DNA of 64,000 nt from Marinicella sp964352015 (GTDB lineage: Bacteria; Pseudomonadota; Gammaproteobacteria; Xanthomonadales; Marinicellaceae): assembly GCA_964352015.1 (NCBI GenBank), contig CAYGPU010000005.1, positions 62,001 through 126,000 of the forward strand, read 5' to 3'. Below are positions 55,001 to 63,135 of this stretch, piece by piece. The first letter of the stretch is position 1; the number at the start of each line of letters is the position of its first letter. The notes beneath the pieces are model-generated. The model was given only the letters and a program-made list of their open reading frames with translations, was not told the DNA's origin and did no database searches. The position numbers were made by a program, and so were the translations under genes.

Positions 55001-55340
55001 TAATGCCATCGTATTGATAGACATCATAAAACAGTCAATAGAAAAAGGCCATTCCACAACCCAAGCCATCATTGATGCTGGCCAGTCAAGGCTGCGGCCG
55101 ATTATCATGACCACCATGACCACAGTGTTGGGTTTGTTACCCATGGTTATTGCTTTTGGCTCATCCAGTGCTGGTGCTGAAATCAGGGCGCCTATGGCCA
55201 TTACTGTGATTGGTGGGTTACTGGTGTCAACGTTTCTGACCTTACTGGTGGTTCCGGTGATGTTCTCTTTATTAACCAAGGAGAACAGCAGCAGAGAAAA
55301 CCTAGTTAGACCAGAAGATAACCCCACAGTAGTTAGTTAG
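52083..55340 (+). CDS. RND family efflux transporter permease 1
   Basis: A 1085-residue inner-membrane pump of the AcrB-like (HAE) superfamily. Twelve helices and two periplasmic loops are evident, with typical motifs such as GPEEMELLITKPLEE and SRLRPIIMTTMT. The proton-relay site differs from AcrB: the TM4 Asp pair is Asp404-Asn405 (LVDNGIVVLEN), and the TM10 Lys is Asn973 (VVNNAIVLID). A longer linker with extra hydrophobic segments lies between TM6 and TM7 (about residues 490-590). It sits between the adaptor and a second pump gene (4-bp gap), so a pair acting as a heterotrimer, like MdtBC, is possible. The substrate is unknown. Confidence 0.93.
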   Translation: MINSITQFATNRRVTVCMLAIGFILFGSIAMNNMPVTLLPSLEYPTLTIRTEYDNTGPEEMELLITKPLEESVGVVKGLNKIYSTSTTGRSDVKLQFNWDADMKRATYDVRDRMDAVQLPLDVDSPILLRFNPSTDPIIQLSLNLEAEGSPAELKRLRTYADNDLKKKLDPIAGVAAVKISGGYEKEIEILPDQFKLSQLGLSIDDISNRLRQENINLSGGSIKQGSKMFLVRTVNQFENIDAIKQLIITNKGGRSIKINDVATVTLGHKDRKSINRLNGKESIEVAIYKEGDSNTVAVAKAVKDKIQEINKQMPNGASIVIIDDQSAFIKDAIDNVISAAMIGGILAVLIIYLFLKDILATAIIAVLIPVSVISGFFFMYRAGVSFNIMSLGGIALAVGLLVDNGIVVLENIASKMKLKNNPIEAVRAGTAEVGGAITASTLTTIAVFLPLVFVQGIAGQLFKDQALTVTFTLVVSLIFALILIPMLSSLKHRKSGFSDATGETAYQPKTKIGGAIRTGRRSVFNFITDGFLLLVSVPVVLIGTGLKYLLFVPATIVNKLFDGLAHGYKKMLPWALRNRLTVMFFATLCFLSGLYLLPKIGVELIPDMDASTVKINFKLPEGSTIEATDEFFKKLSQKLKGSDSVELVYGFSGEGNLLDTSSLSGGENSGQITLKIKPGTNKAVVQKQALEVINATPGLQSELKTGQFFDLAKPIEIELIGNDLNLLKENAVRLARLMMADTQFINVDDGVEIGNPEVQLYFDQEKISSLGMNVSTVANNVVNKVLGKVDTTVYWQDQKMDLRVRTQENQRDSIEDIKNLIINPESNSPIRLVDVAEVKIAEGPGFILRRNQDRTVVVSADINNTALSDAVEKVNQLVSQANIHPLVMTKVTGQNEDLESSNQSMIFALSLAVFLVYMILASQFESFIHPFVILFSVPLAFIGAVWALFLTGTSISVVVFIGLIMLAGIVVNNAIVLIDIIKQSIEKGHSTTQAIIDAGQSRLRPIIMTTMTTVLGLLPMVIAFGSSSAGAEIRAPMAITVIGGLLVSTFLTLLVVPVMFSLLTKENSSRENLVRPEDNPTVVS

Positions 55341-55344
55341 TACC

Positions 55345-58300
55345 ATGAATAATCAACAGCAAACACAAATTAGCAATGAAGCCACGGGGATAGCCAGGTT
55401 GGCCAGTTTTTCAATGGCCCGGCCTGTGACCATCAGTATGATGTTCTTGTCGTTGGTTACCTTTGGTTTGATTTCATCAAAGCTGTTGCCATTAGAGAGT
55501 TGGCCTGAGATTAAATTACCATTTTTGATTGTGGTTGTGCCTTATGATGCAGGCACACCACAAGAGGTGGAACGGAACATCACCCGACCGATGGAAGAGG
55601 CCTTGGCGACCATTGGCGATGTGGTACAAATGAATTCAAATTCAAGCACTAACTCGAGCAACACCTTCATGTTGTTTAATTTGGATGTTGATATCGATGA
55701 AAAGGTCATGCTGGTTAATGAACAAATCGATTTGATACGCAGTGAACTGCCCTCAGATGTCAGACAAATATTCATCCGCAAGGAACAACCTGGCAGCGAT
55801 GCCATGATGCAAATACGCATTGTTGGAGACCGGGATTTAGAGGGTGCCTATGATGTTTTAAACCAATACCTAGTTAAACCAGTTCAGCGCATACCAGGTG
55901 TGGCTCGGGTTGAATTACAAGGCATAGAACCGTTAGAAATCAGCATCAATTTAGATAACGAAAGGATGAAACGTTATGGCATCGGTTTTAATGAATTACA
56001 AAGTAAGCTCAGCAACCTCAATTTCACCATCAAGTCAGGTAATTTTTTCACTGCTGATCAAGCCATCAGATTAAGCCCACAATCTCAAGCCACTGATATC
56101 GACCAATACCGCAACCTGATTTTGAATGACAACAACATCCGCTTAAAAGACATTGCCACCATTGAAATGATTAATGGTGAACGGGATTATGCCCGTCATT
56201 TAAACCGCAAGTACTCAGTGGGCATAGAAATATACAAAGAATCAACCGCCAATTTAGTTGAGGTTGGAGAGCAAGTCCTAAAGACCATCAATGAAATCAG
56301 TCAAACCGACCAGATGAGTGGCATTAAATTGATCTTCTTGGGTAACCAAGCTGAAGACGTGACCAACTCGTTGAAAGATGTGATCACCGCAGGAATCACC
56401 GGTGCCTTACTGTCATTGATTGTGTTGTATGTGTTCTTGCGTAATTTACCCATGACGATGATCATTTCCATGTCGATTCCCATATCCATCATTATTACAC
56501 TGGGGGTGTTGTATTTCACTGGCATCAGTTTAAACAACCTGTCTTTGATGGGCTTGATGCTGGCTGTGGGCATGCTGGTGGATAATTCAGTGGTCATCAC
56601 CGAGAGTGTGTACACCCAGCAACAATTGGACCCAGATAACCCCAGAGACGCACTGATCAGAGGGGTTAAGTTGGTGATTAAACCGGTGATAGCTGGTACC
56701 TTAACCACCATTTGTGTGTTTTTGCCGGTGATTGTTGGCGAAGGTAATTTACTCGGAATTTTCTTAACTCATGTGGCTGTGGCGATCATTGCCTCTCTGA
56801 TTATTTCATTGATGCTTTCAATATCTGTGGTGCCGATGGCGATTAACTTGTTTGTAAAGAAACAAACCATTAAATCTAATGGTAGAGAACAGCGATTTTT
56901 TGCGCGTTGGAATCAAATCAAAAAACGCGTCAAGGTTGTATTGATTTTAAGTGTATATGTTTTGATTTATCTGCTGTCTGAATCGATGAAAATGCCGACT
57001 GAGAATTTTGCCATTTTTGCTTATGTCTCTCTGTTTTTTTTATTCAGTTTGTTTTTGATACGTAATTACCAGTCAATTTTAACTTTCTTCTTGAGACATC
57101 GTTGGCTTACTGTGTTCAGCAGTTTGTTTTTAATCATTGGTTGTGGCTTGTTTTATTTTTTGATGCAACAAGATGATGGTACCGGACAGTCAGTAGAAAG
57201 AGACTTTTGGTTGCCTTATCATATCAACGGAAACTACACCTTAGACCGGATGAAAAAAGATGTCGATCGCATTGAAAACTACTTGTATGCCAACCAAGAG
57301 AAGTTTGAAATTGATTCGGTCTACACTTATTATAACGAAAACGGCAATGCCACCTCTAAAATCACATTAATTGATGAAGCTTATGCCACCAAAACTGTGG
57401 CAGAAATTAAAAAAGAAATCTTAGCAGACTTGCCTGACATCACCATCGGCGCACCGTCATTTCAATGGCGCAGTAATCTGGGTTCTCAAGGCATTAAACT
57501 ATATCTTCAGGGTGAATCATCTCAATTCATACGGGATGAAATGTTGGATGAAGTGATGTTTTTATTGGGCAATGTTGAAAAAGTCACCAACGTTCAAGTG
57601 GAACAAAAAAACAACCAGGAAGAGCTGCAAGTCAACGTCAACCGTGAGCGTGCCTTGAACTTAGGTTTGAACCCAACTCAAGTGGCCCAGTCTGTATCAA
57701 TTGCCATGCGTGGCATGAATCTGAAGGAATATGTTTCTGAAACCGGTGAAATACCGGTCAAGATGCGGTTTTATAAAAAAGGTCAGTTCGAGATTGAACA
57801 ACTGAGAAACTTACCAATCAAGAATGCCGACGGTGTCTCTATCCCACTGAGTAATGTTGCGGACATCGTATCTACCAGCTCCCCACAACTATTGTTTAGG
57901 CTGGGGCGCATGAACTCGGTGCAAATTGATTTAGATGTAGAAGATGAAAGCAACGTCAAAGAAGTCAGAGATGCCATCACTGAGGCGCTAAAAAACTATA
58001 ACATGCCAACAGGCTACACATGGACTTTTAATTTAGAGGGTGGGGGTGCCAACATTAAGTTGTCTGACTTGTATATGCCCTTCGTGATTGCTTTGTTGGT
58101 GATATTTATGGTGATGGCGGCGATGTTTGAATCATTGTTGTTTCCAATCTGTGTGTATAACACCATTTTATTTTCAATTTTAGGTATCTTTTTGTTTTTT
58201 GCCATTACCGGCACCACCTTCAATGTGATGGCTGGCATTGGTGCCATGATATTAATAGGGGTGGTGGTTAACAATGGCATCGTGTTGATTGACCACATCA

Positions 58301-58755
58301 ATAACTTGAGGGCAGAAGGCATGAATCGCTTTGATGCCGTGGTGCAAGGCGGTCTGGACAGGATTAGACCGGTTTTGATGACCGTTTCAACCACGGTGGT
58401 TGGACTGTTGCCGCTGAGTGTCAGTGTGTCTTCAGTCGGTGGCAGCGGACTCAGTTATTTCCCTATGGCTCGTGCCATTATTGGGGGACTGACTTTTTCT
58501 ACCATCATCAGCTTGGTGCTGTTGCCTTGTATTTACTGTTGGTTGGATGATTTAAGCATGTGGTCTAAACAGCGCTTTACAAAACTATTGCTGCGCTTGA
58601 AAAGGAACAGAATTGGAGATGATGAAATAATTGTTGCTTTAGCTGCTGAATATAATATTGATGCTGATCACCCAATAGATGTTAAACGAATCGAATCAAA
58701 TGAGCTAAAAAAACCTCAATGGTCATTAAGGTTGAAAGGGCTATTCAAAAAATAG
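55345..58755 (+). CDS. RND family efflux transporter permease 2
   Basis: A 1136-residue AcrB-like pump starting 4 bp after the first. The N-terminal ARPVTISMMFLSLVTFGLI and the loop GTPQEVERNITRPMEEAL are typical. As in its partner, the TM4 Asp pair is Asp413-Asn414 (LVDNSVVITES) and the TM10 Lys is Asn976 (VVNNGIVLID), while the TM11 Arg (DRIRPVLMT) is kept. A longer TM6-TM7 linker with two extra hydrophobic stretches is present (about residues 525-585), and the C-terminal tail is long and charged. The two pumps differ in length and sequence, so this is not a recent duplication. Confidence 0.93.
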   Translation: MNNQQQTQISNEATGIARLASFSMARPVTISMMFLSLVTFGLISSKLLPLESWPEIKLPFLIVVVPYDAGTPQEVERNITRPMEEALATIGDVVQMNSNSSTNSSNTFMLFNLDVDIDEKVMLVNEQIDLIRSELPSDVRQIFIRKEQPGSDAMMQIRIVGDRDLEGAYDVLNQYLVKPVQRIPGVARVELQGIEPLEISINLDNERMKRYGIGFNELQSKLSNLNFTIKSGNFFTADQAIRLSPQSQATDIDQYRNLILNDNNIRLKDIATIEMINGERDYARHLNRKYSVGIEIYKESTANLVEVGEQVLKTINEISQTDQMSGIKLIFLGNQAEDVTNSLKDVITAGITGALLSLIVLYVFLRNLPMTMIISMSIPISIIITLGVLYFTGISLNNLSLMGLMLAVGMLVDNSVVITESVYTQQQLDPDNPRDALIRGVKLVIKPVIAGTLTTICVFLPVIVGEGNLLGIFLTHVAVAIIASLIISLMLSISVVPMAINLFVKKQTIKSNGREQRFFARWNQIKKRVKVVLILSVYVLIYLLSESMKMPTENFAIFAYVSLFFLFSLFLIRNYQSILTFFLRHRWLTVFSSLFLIIGCGLFYFLMQQDDGTGQSVERDFWLPYHINGNYTLDRMKKDVDRIENYLYANQEKFEIDSVYTYYNENGNATSKITLIDEAYATKTVAEIKKEILADLPDITIGAPSFQWRSNLGSQGIKLYLQGESSQFIRDEMLDEVMFLLGNVEKVTNVQVEQKNNQEELQVNVNRERALNLGLNPTQVAQSVSIAMRGMNLKEYVSETGEIPVKMRFYKKGQFEIEQLRNLPIKNADGVSIPLSNVADIVSTSSPQLLFRLGRMNSVQIDLDVEDESNVKEVRDAITEALKNYNMPTGYTWTFNLEGGGANIKLSDLYMPFVIALLVIFMVMAAMFESLLFPICVYNTILFSILGIFLFFAITGTTFNVMAGIGAMILIGVVVNNGIVLIDHINNLRAEGMNRFDAVVQGGLDRIRPVLMTVSTTVVGLLPLSVSVSSVGGSGLSYFPMARAIIGGLTFSTIISLVLLPCIYCWLDDLSMWSKQRFTKLLLRLKRNRIGDDEIIVALAAEYNIDADHPIDVKRIESNELKKPQWSLRLKGLFKK

Positions 58756-58842
58756 AAAACATCAATCTGATTTTCGCAATGCAGATGCCATGCCTTTCGG
58801 TTAGAATTCAATGTTTTATTTATCAATAATGGAGAATTATTT

Positions 58843-59448
58843 ATGGGCGTATTAGTGGGAAGAAAAGCACCCAACTTTAAAGGTGCAGCTGTGTTAGGAA
58901 CTGGTGAGATTGTTGAAGATTACAATTTTAAGAAAGCCACTGAAGGTAAACTTAAAGTGGTATTTTTCTACCCTTTGGATTTCACTTTTGTCTGTCCTTC
59001 AGAACTGATAGCTTTTGATAAACGCATGGCAGAATTCGAAAAGCGTGGTGTTGAGGTGGTATCAGTTTCAATCGATTCTCAATTCACCCACAATGCTTGG
59101 CGCAACACCCCCATCAATCAAGGTGGTATTGGACCAGTTAAATACACCATGTTTGCGGATGTCAGTCACCGAGCTTGTAAAAAGTATGACGTAGAAACGC
59201 CAGATGGTGATGTGGCTTTCCGAGCTTCTTTCCTGATTGATGCTGATAACGTGGTTCGTCACCAAGTGGTTAATGACTTACCTTTGGGTCGTAACGTTGA
59301 TGAAATGCTGCGTATGGTTGATGCCTTATTATTCCACGAAAAGCATGGTGAAGTTTGCCCAGCTGGCTGGAAAGACGGCGATAAAGGCATGAATGCCTCA
59401 CCAGACGGCGTGGCTGAATACTTGTCTACAGAATCAGGTAAATTGTAA
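58843..59448 (+). CDS. Typical 2-Cys peroxiredoxin (AhpC/Prx type)
   Basis: A 201-residue thiol peroxidase that reduces hydrogen peroxide and alkyl hydroperoxides. The peroxidatic cysteine is Cys51 in FTFVCPSE and the resolving cysteine is Cys172 in GEVCPAGW. The GGIG motif and a C-terminal EYLS (in place of the YF motif) are present. GGAG precedes the ATG. Its electron donor is more likely thioredoxin than AhpF, since no ahpF is adjacent while trxB is encoded about 3 kb away. A terminator follows. Confidence 0.93.
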   Translation: MGVLVGRKAPNFKGAAVLGTGEIVEDYNFKKATEGKLKVVFFYPLDFTFVCPSELIAFDKRMAEFEKRGVEVVSVSIDSQFTHNAWRNTPINQGGIGPVKYTMFADVSHRACKKYDVETPDGDVAFRASFLIDADNVVRHQVVNDLPLGRNVDEMLRMVDALLFHEKHGEVCPAGWKDGDKGMNASPDGVAEYLSTESGKL

Positions 59449-59501
59449 AAAATATAGACTTACCTACACCAGCTGCTGGCTTGACCCGATGCAGCAAATT
59501 T

Positions 59502-59535
59502 CGGCCTGATGGTATATACTTTCAGGCCGTTTTTT
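59502..59535 (+). terminator. Rho-independent terminator after the peroxiredoxin gene
   Basis: CGGCCTGA and TCAGGCCG form an 8-bp stem with a 12-nt loop, followed by six T. Confidence 0.88.
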
Positions 59536-59555
59536 ATGTCTTATAACAAAAATCT

Positions 59556-60074
59556 TTGACTGTGTTGATCGACTGGAACTACATACAACAACAATACCAC
59601 AAAATTCTACAGGAACTACAAGCCTCAGAACCGCTGGATGTATGGCGCATAAAACCGCAGGCACTGCAAGCCACCAAGCATAAAACCAAATATGGCATGG
59701 CTGATAGAGACGGTGTGGTGCACATCAATCAAGCTTTTGTGGGAACGGCTGCAGTTAACTTATTGGATGTTACCATCAGGCATGAGTTGGCGCATTTATG
59801 TGTTGGCTTACAGCAAGGTCATAATGCGGTTTTTAAAGCCAAGGCGAAACAATTCAAAGCCATTTTTGGTAAGCACTTAAATCTTGAATCTGCCGCAGTC
59901 CATGACTCAATAGGTTATAAATACCGTTTGTACGCGACTCTTGAAAATGGTGAAGAAATCATGTTCCGTCGCGTTCATCGTAAACATGTTAAGTATTCAA
60001 ATTACCGGGCAGGGCGGTTCCGTTATTTAACCATCAAAGGCATTAAAGTCATCAACTTCAGGTATTCTGAATAA
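59556..60074 (+). CDS. SprT-like zinc metalloprotease family protein
   Basis: A 172-residue protein with the zinc-protease motif HELAH (His76-His80), a further His89 (QQGHN) and a C-terminal basic zinc-ribbon-like half that lacks clear CxxC pairs. It resembles SprT of E. coli, whose biological role is poorly known; the eukaryotic relative Spartan acts on DNA-protein crosslinks. No ATG fits: TTG at 59556 or GTG at 59562 are candidate starts, and neither has a good ribosome site. Confidence 0.8.
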   Translation: MTVLIDWNYIQQQYHKILQELQASEPLDVWRIKPQALQATKHKTKYGMADRDGVVHINQAFVGTAAVNLLDVTIRHELAHLCVGLQQGHNAVFKAKAKQFKAIFGKHLNLESAAVHDSIGYKYRLYATLENGEEIMFRRVHRKHVKYSNYRAGRFRYLTIKGIKVINFRYSE

Positions 60075-60186
60075 TTGATTATCAATTATTTTGAGTGCGT
60101 AACCCAACTCATTAGCCTGTGGTTTATCTGTTCTGATAAGTCTTTCTGAGTTATATTCATAACCTTTGTCATTATTGAGCTTTTTT

Positions 60187-61140
60187 ATGAAAAGTATTTG
60201 TCTGTTGGGTGGTTTGGTGTTTTTGGCGGCATGTCATATGGTCAATGACCCAGCCATAAAGCCGAATAAGCCACCGCAACCGCTTCAGCGCGCTGAGTTA
60301 GCATTAACACCTGCAGCTGTGATTGCGCAATCATCTGACAGTGAGTGGCGTTTGCTTGACGCTGATAACACTTTATACCTTAATTTGGAAGCTGGCACTG
60401 TCATCATTGAGTTGATGCCTGAGCTGGCGCCATTACATGTTGAAAATACCAAAGCCTTGGTTCGACAAGGGGTGTTCGATAACAGCCAATTTTATCGGGT
60501 TATTGATGGTTTTGTTGCCCAAGGTGGGCCCCTGTTTGAATCTTCAGCAGACCGGCAGCCTCTAGACTATGGCCAGTATACTGTGCCCAGTGAGTTAAGC
60601 GCTAGAATTGAATTAAGTGAAGAGTATACCCGCTTTGATCAACAAGATGGTTTTGCTGATGAGACAGGATTTTTGCACGGCTTTCCTATAGGTCGGGATT
60701 TAAGCAGTGGTGAAAGTTGGTTGTTACATTGTTATGGGGCTTTGGGCATGGGGCGCGCCAATGAGCTGGATTCAGGTGGAACTGAATTGTATATTGTTAA
60801 CGGTCCTGCGCAACGTTATTTAGACAGGAACGTCACAGTATTTGGTCGTGTGATAGATGGTATGCAATACATACAAGCACTGAAGAGAAGTGTTGATATG
60901 GCAGGGGTTGTTGATTTAACCGGCGAGAACAGCATTCAATCTATCCAAGTGGCGGCAGATTTGCCGGCAGCAAAAATTCAAGCCATTGAAGTGATGGATA
61001 CCCATTCAACTTCATTCCTGCGACTATTACAATCAAGACAGAACAGGACGGGTGAGTGGTTTGTCCATCAACATAATTACATGGATGCCTGTGGTATTCC
61101 GATTCCGGTTAGGTTGCAAACCATTCAGTCGGACAAGTAA
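60187..61140 (+). CDS. Lipoprotein cyclophilin-type peptidyl-prolyl isomerase
   Basis: A 317-residue lipoprotein (lipobox LAAC, Cys16) with a cyclophilin fold from about residue 60. The catalytic segment FYRVIDGFVAQGG keeps the Arg, Phe and Gln of the active site. Compared with PpiA there is an insertion of about 60 residues after that motif and a long C-terminal tail. It probably acts on periplasmic or outer-membrane proteins. The ATG at 60187 begins the signal peptide; a TTG at 60166 adds seven residues. Its 3' end overlaps the end of the opposing aat gene by 16 bp. Confidence 0.85.
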   Translation: MKSICLLGGLVFLAACHMVNDPAIKPNKPPQPLQRAELALTPAAVIAQSSDSEWRLLDADNTLYLNLEAGTVIIELMPELAPLHVENTKALVRQGVFDNSQFYRVIDGFVAQGGPLFESSADRQPLDYGQYTVPSELSARIELSEEYTRFDQQDGFADETGFLHGFPIGRDLSSGESWLLHCYGALGMGRANELDSGGTELYIVNGPAQRYLDRNVTVFGRVIDGMQYIQALKRSVDMAGVVDLTGENSIQSIQVAADLPAAKIQAIEVMDTHSTSFLRLLQSRQNRTGEWFVHQHNYMDACGIPIPVRLQTIQSDK

Positions 61141-61769
61141 GGTAAAAACTCATCACGGCTGATGAGTTTCGCACCCATGGTTTGCAGGTGTGGGTTATGT
61201 AGCTGGCAGTCAAGTAGCTGGATGTTGTTATCTAACATGTATTGGCACAAGCCATACATGGCCAGTTTGGAGCCGTTGGTTTTCAGGGAGCACATGGATT
61301 CACCACAAAACACCGAACCCGTTTTGACGCCATATATTCCACCGACCAATTGACCCTCAATTTCGACTTCCAAACAAAAGCCATACCCAGCCTTGAAAAG
61401 TTCACTGTAAGCAGCAATCATCTCAGCGTGAATCCATGTGCCTCGGTCCTTTCTTGGGATGGTTGCACAATGTGTCATGACCGCACTGAAGTCGCGATTG
61501 AAAAAAAACTGTGGTGCTGACTGATTGATGAACTTTTTGAGGCTTTTACTGACATGTAATTGATCAGGAAATAAGACCATGCGATCTGATGGACACCACC
61601 ACATGATAGGTTCATCTTCTGAATACCATGGGAATATACCTTCGGAGTAGGCTTGAATCAGTCTTTGTACACTGAGGTCACCACCAAAACACAACAAACC
61701 ATCGGGCTCTGATAAAGCCTTGTGAGGCTCAGGGAACGGGTCAGATCCTTCTAGGTAAGGCAGAATCAT
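61125..61769 (-). CDS. aat: Leucyl/phenylalanyl-tRNA-protein transferase
   Basis: Aat adds Leu or Phe to N-terminal Arg/Lys of proteins, feeding the N-end rule (ClpAPS) pathway. The 214-residue product has the conserved GLLCFGGDLS, AYSEGIFPWY, WWCPSDRMVL and the C-terminal LLDCQLHNPHLQTMGA. It is downstream of trxB on the same strand, with a hairpin between. Confidence 0.96.
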   Translation of the reverse strand: MILPYLEGSDPFPEPHKALSEPDGLLCFGGDLSVQRLIQAYSEGIFPWYSEDEPIMWWCPSDRMVLFPDQLHVSKSLKKFINQSAPQFFFNRDFSAVMTHCATIPRKDRGTWIHAEMIAAYSELFKAGYGFCLEVEIEGQLVGGIYGVKTGSVFCGESMCSLKTNGSKLAMYGLCQYMLDNNIQLLDCQLHNPHLQTMGAKLISRDEFLPYLSD

Positions 61770-61795
61770 GGGTGGTTTGATGAGCTTGTAACAAA

Positions 61796-61824
61796 AGGCA
61801 TGTGAGACATTGTGTCACATGCCT
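61796..61824 (-). terminator. Hairpin between trxB and aat
   Basis: AGGCATGTGA and TCACATGCCT form a perfect 10-bp stem around a 9-nt loop, directly after the trxB stop. On the minus strand only four T follow, so it may be a weak terminator or an mRNA-stabilising hairpin. Confidence 0.6.
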
Positions 61825-61831
61825 GAAAAAT

Positions 61832-62788
61832 TTACGCTTTGTCTTTAGCATCTAAGAAACGTTCGGCATCTAAAGCTGCCATACAACCTGAACCGGCTGA
61901 GGTGATGGCTTGGCGATAGATGTGATCCATAACATCACCTGAGGCGAACACCCCTTCAACTGAAGTTTGGGTGGCGTTGCCTTGTTGACCAGACTCAACG
62001 GTGATGTAACCGTGTTGCATGTCTAGCTGACCTTCGAAAATTTGGGTGTTGGGCTTGTGACCAATGGCAATAAACACACCTTGAACATCCAAAGTCTGGG
62101 TGCTGTTGTCTTTGACATTTTTAACCCGCAATGCATTCACGCCTGCAGCTTCTCCCAACACTTCATCAACCACATGATCCCACACCAGTTCAACGTTGCC
62201 ATTTTTGGCTTTTTCAAACAGACGGTCCTGTAGTATTTTTTCAGAGCGCAGTTCATCACGGCGGTGAACCAAGTAAACTTTTGAGGCAATGTTGGATAAA
62301 TACAAAGCCTCTTCAACTGCCGTGTTTCCTCCACCCACCACAGCCACTGGCTGGTCTCGGTAAAAGAATCCGTCACATGTGGCGCAGGCTGAAACACCTT
62401 TGCCTTTGTAGGCTTCTTCAGATTCTAAACCTAAATACATGGCGCTGGCACCGGTGGCAATAATCAAAGCGTCACAGGTGTAGGTGGCTTGATCACCGTT
62501 CAGTGTGAATGGTGCCTGTTTCAAATCAACCGTATTGATGTAATCAAAAACCACTTGGGTATCAAACTTTTCAGCATGCTGTAACATCCGCGCCATCAAT
62601 TCTGGTCCTTGCAAGTCGCCTGGATCACCTGGCCAGTTTTCCACTTCTGTGGTGGTCATCAGTTGTCCGCCCTGTTCCAAGCCGGTAATGATGACTGGTT
62701 TTAAGTTGGCACGTGCTGCATACACAGCTGCTGAGTAACCAGCGGGGCCGGATCCAACTATGATGAGTTTATGGTGTTCTTGTTTCAT
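61832..62788 (-). CDS. trxB: Thioredoxin reductase
   Basis: TrxB uses NADPH and FAD to reduce thioredoxin. The 318-residue product has the FAD loop IVGSGPAGYSAAVYAARA, the redox-active CATC at residues 135-138, the NADPH loop VVGGGNTAVEEALYL and the closing GDVMDHIYRQAITSAGSG. All residues are intact. It may supply electrons, through thioredoxin, to the nearby 2-Cys peroxiredoxin. Confidence 0.97.
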   Translation of the reverse strand: MKQEHHKLIIVGSGPAGYSAAVYAARANLKPVIITGLEQGGQLMTTTEVENWPGDPGDLQGPELMARMLQHAEKFDTQVVFDYINTVDLKQAPFTLNGDQATYTCDALIIATGASAMYLGLESEEAYKGKGVSACATCDGFFYRDQPVAVVGGGNTAVEEALYLSNIASKVYLVHRRDELRSEKILQDRLFEKAKNGNVELVWDHVVDEVLGEAAGVNALRVKNVKDNSTQTLDVQGVFIAIGHKPNTQIFEGQLDMQHGYITVESGQQGNATQTSVEGVFASGDVMDHIYRQAITSAGSGCMAALDAERFLDAKDKA

Positions 62789-63135
62789 CCGAATGGTCCA
62801 AAAAATTAAAACGGTAAATCATATACCTAACAACAGTCATTGTAAATTAGATTAAATAAGTCATGACGATTGTTTTTTTAGATAGACAACAATGAACCTG
62901 TCCTCAATCAAGCATAATTCACTGATAGGCTGATTGAGGTGGTTTTAATTCTCTCTTTTAACTGGCTGATAAAATAACCCAACAGCGGTCATAAATCATT
63001 TGTTGTCACTGTAATGATTGAGATAAAATGTGCGCGTTGTATACATTTGCGCAACCGACTGTTGTGCTGTTCAAAAGATTGAATCACAGGTTAATAAATT
63101 CAATCTTCAAATGACCTTTTGTGGGACACAGAAAG
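62789..63135. other. trxB-ald divergent intergenic region
   Basis: A 347-bp AT-rich spacer. It holds an inverted repeat at 62902-62939 (CCTCAATCA and TGATTGAGG, 20-nt centre) and a weak promoter-like pair TTGTCA (63003-63008) and TAAAAT (63024-63029), whose 15-bp spacing is short. TTGCGCAA near 63047 is a small palindrome. No gene is seen. Confidence 0.55.
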
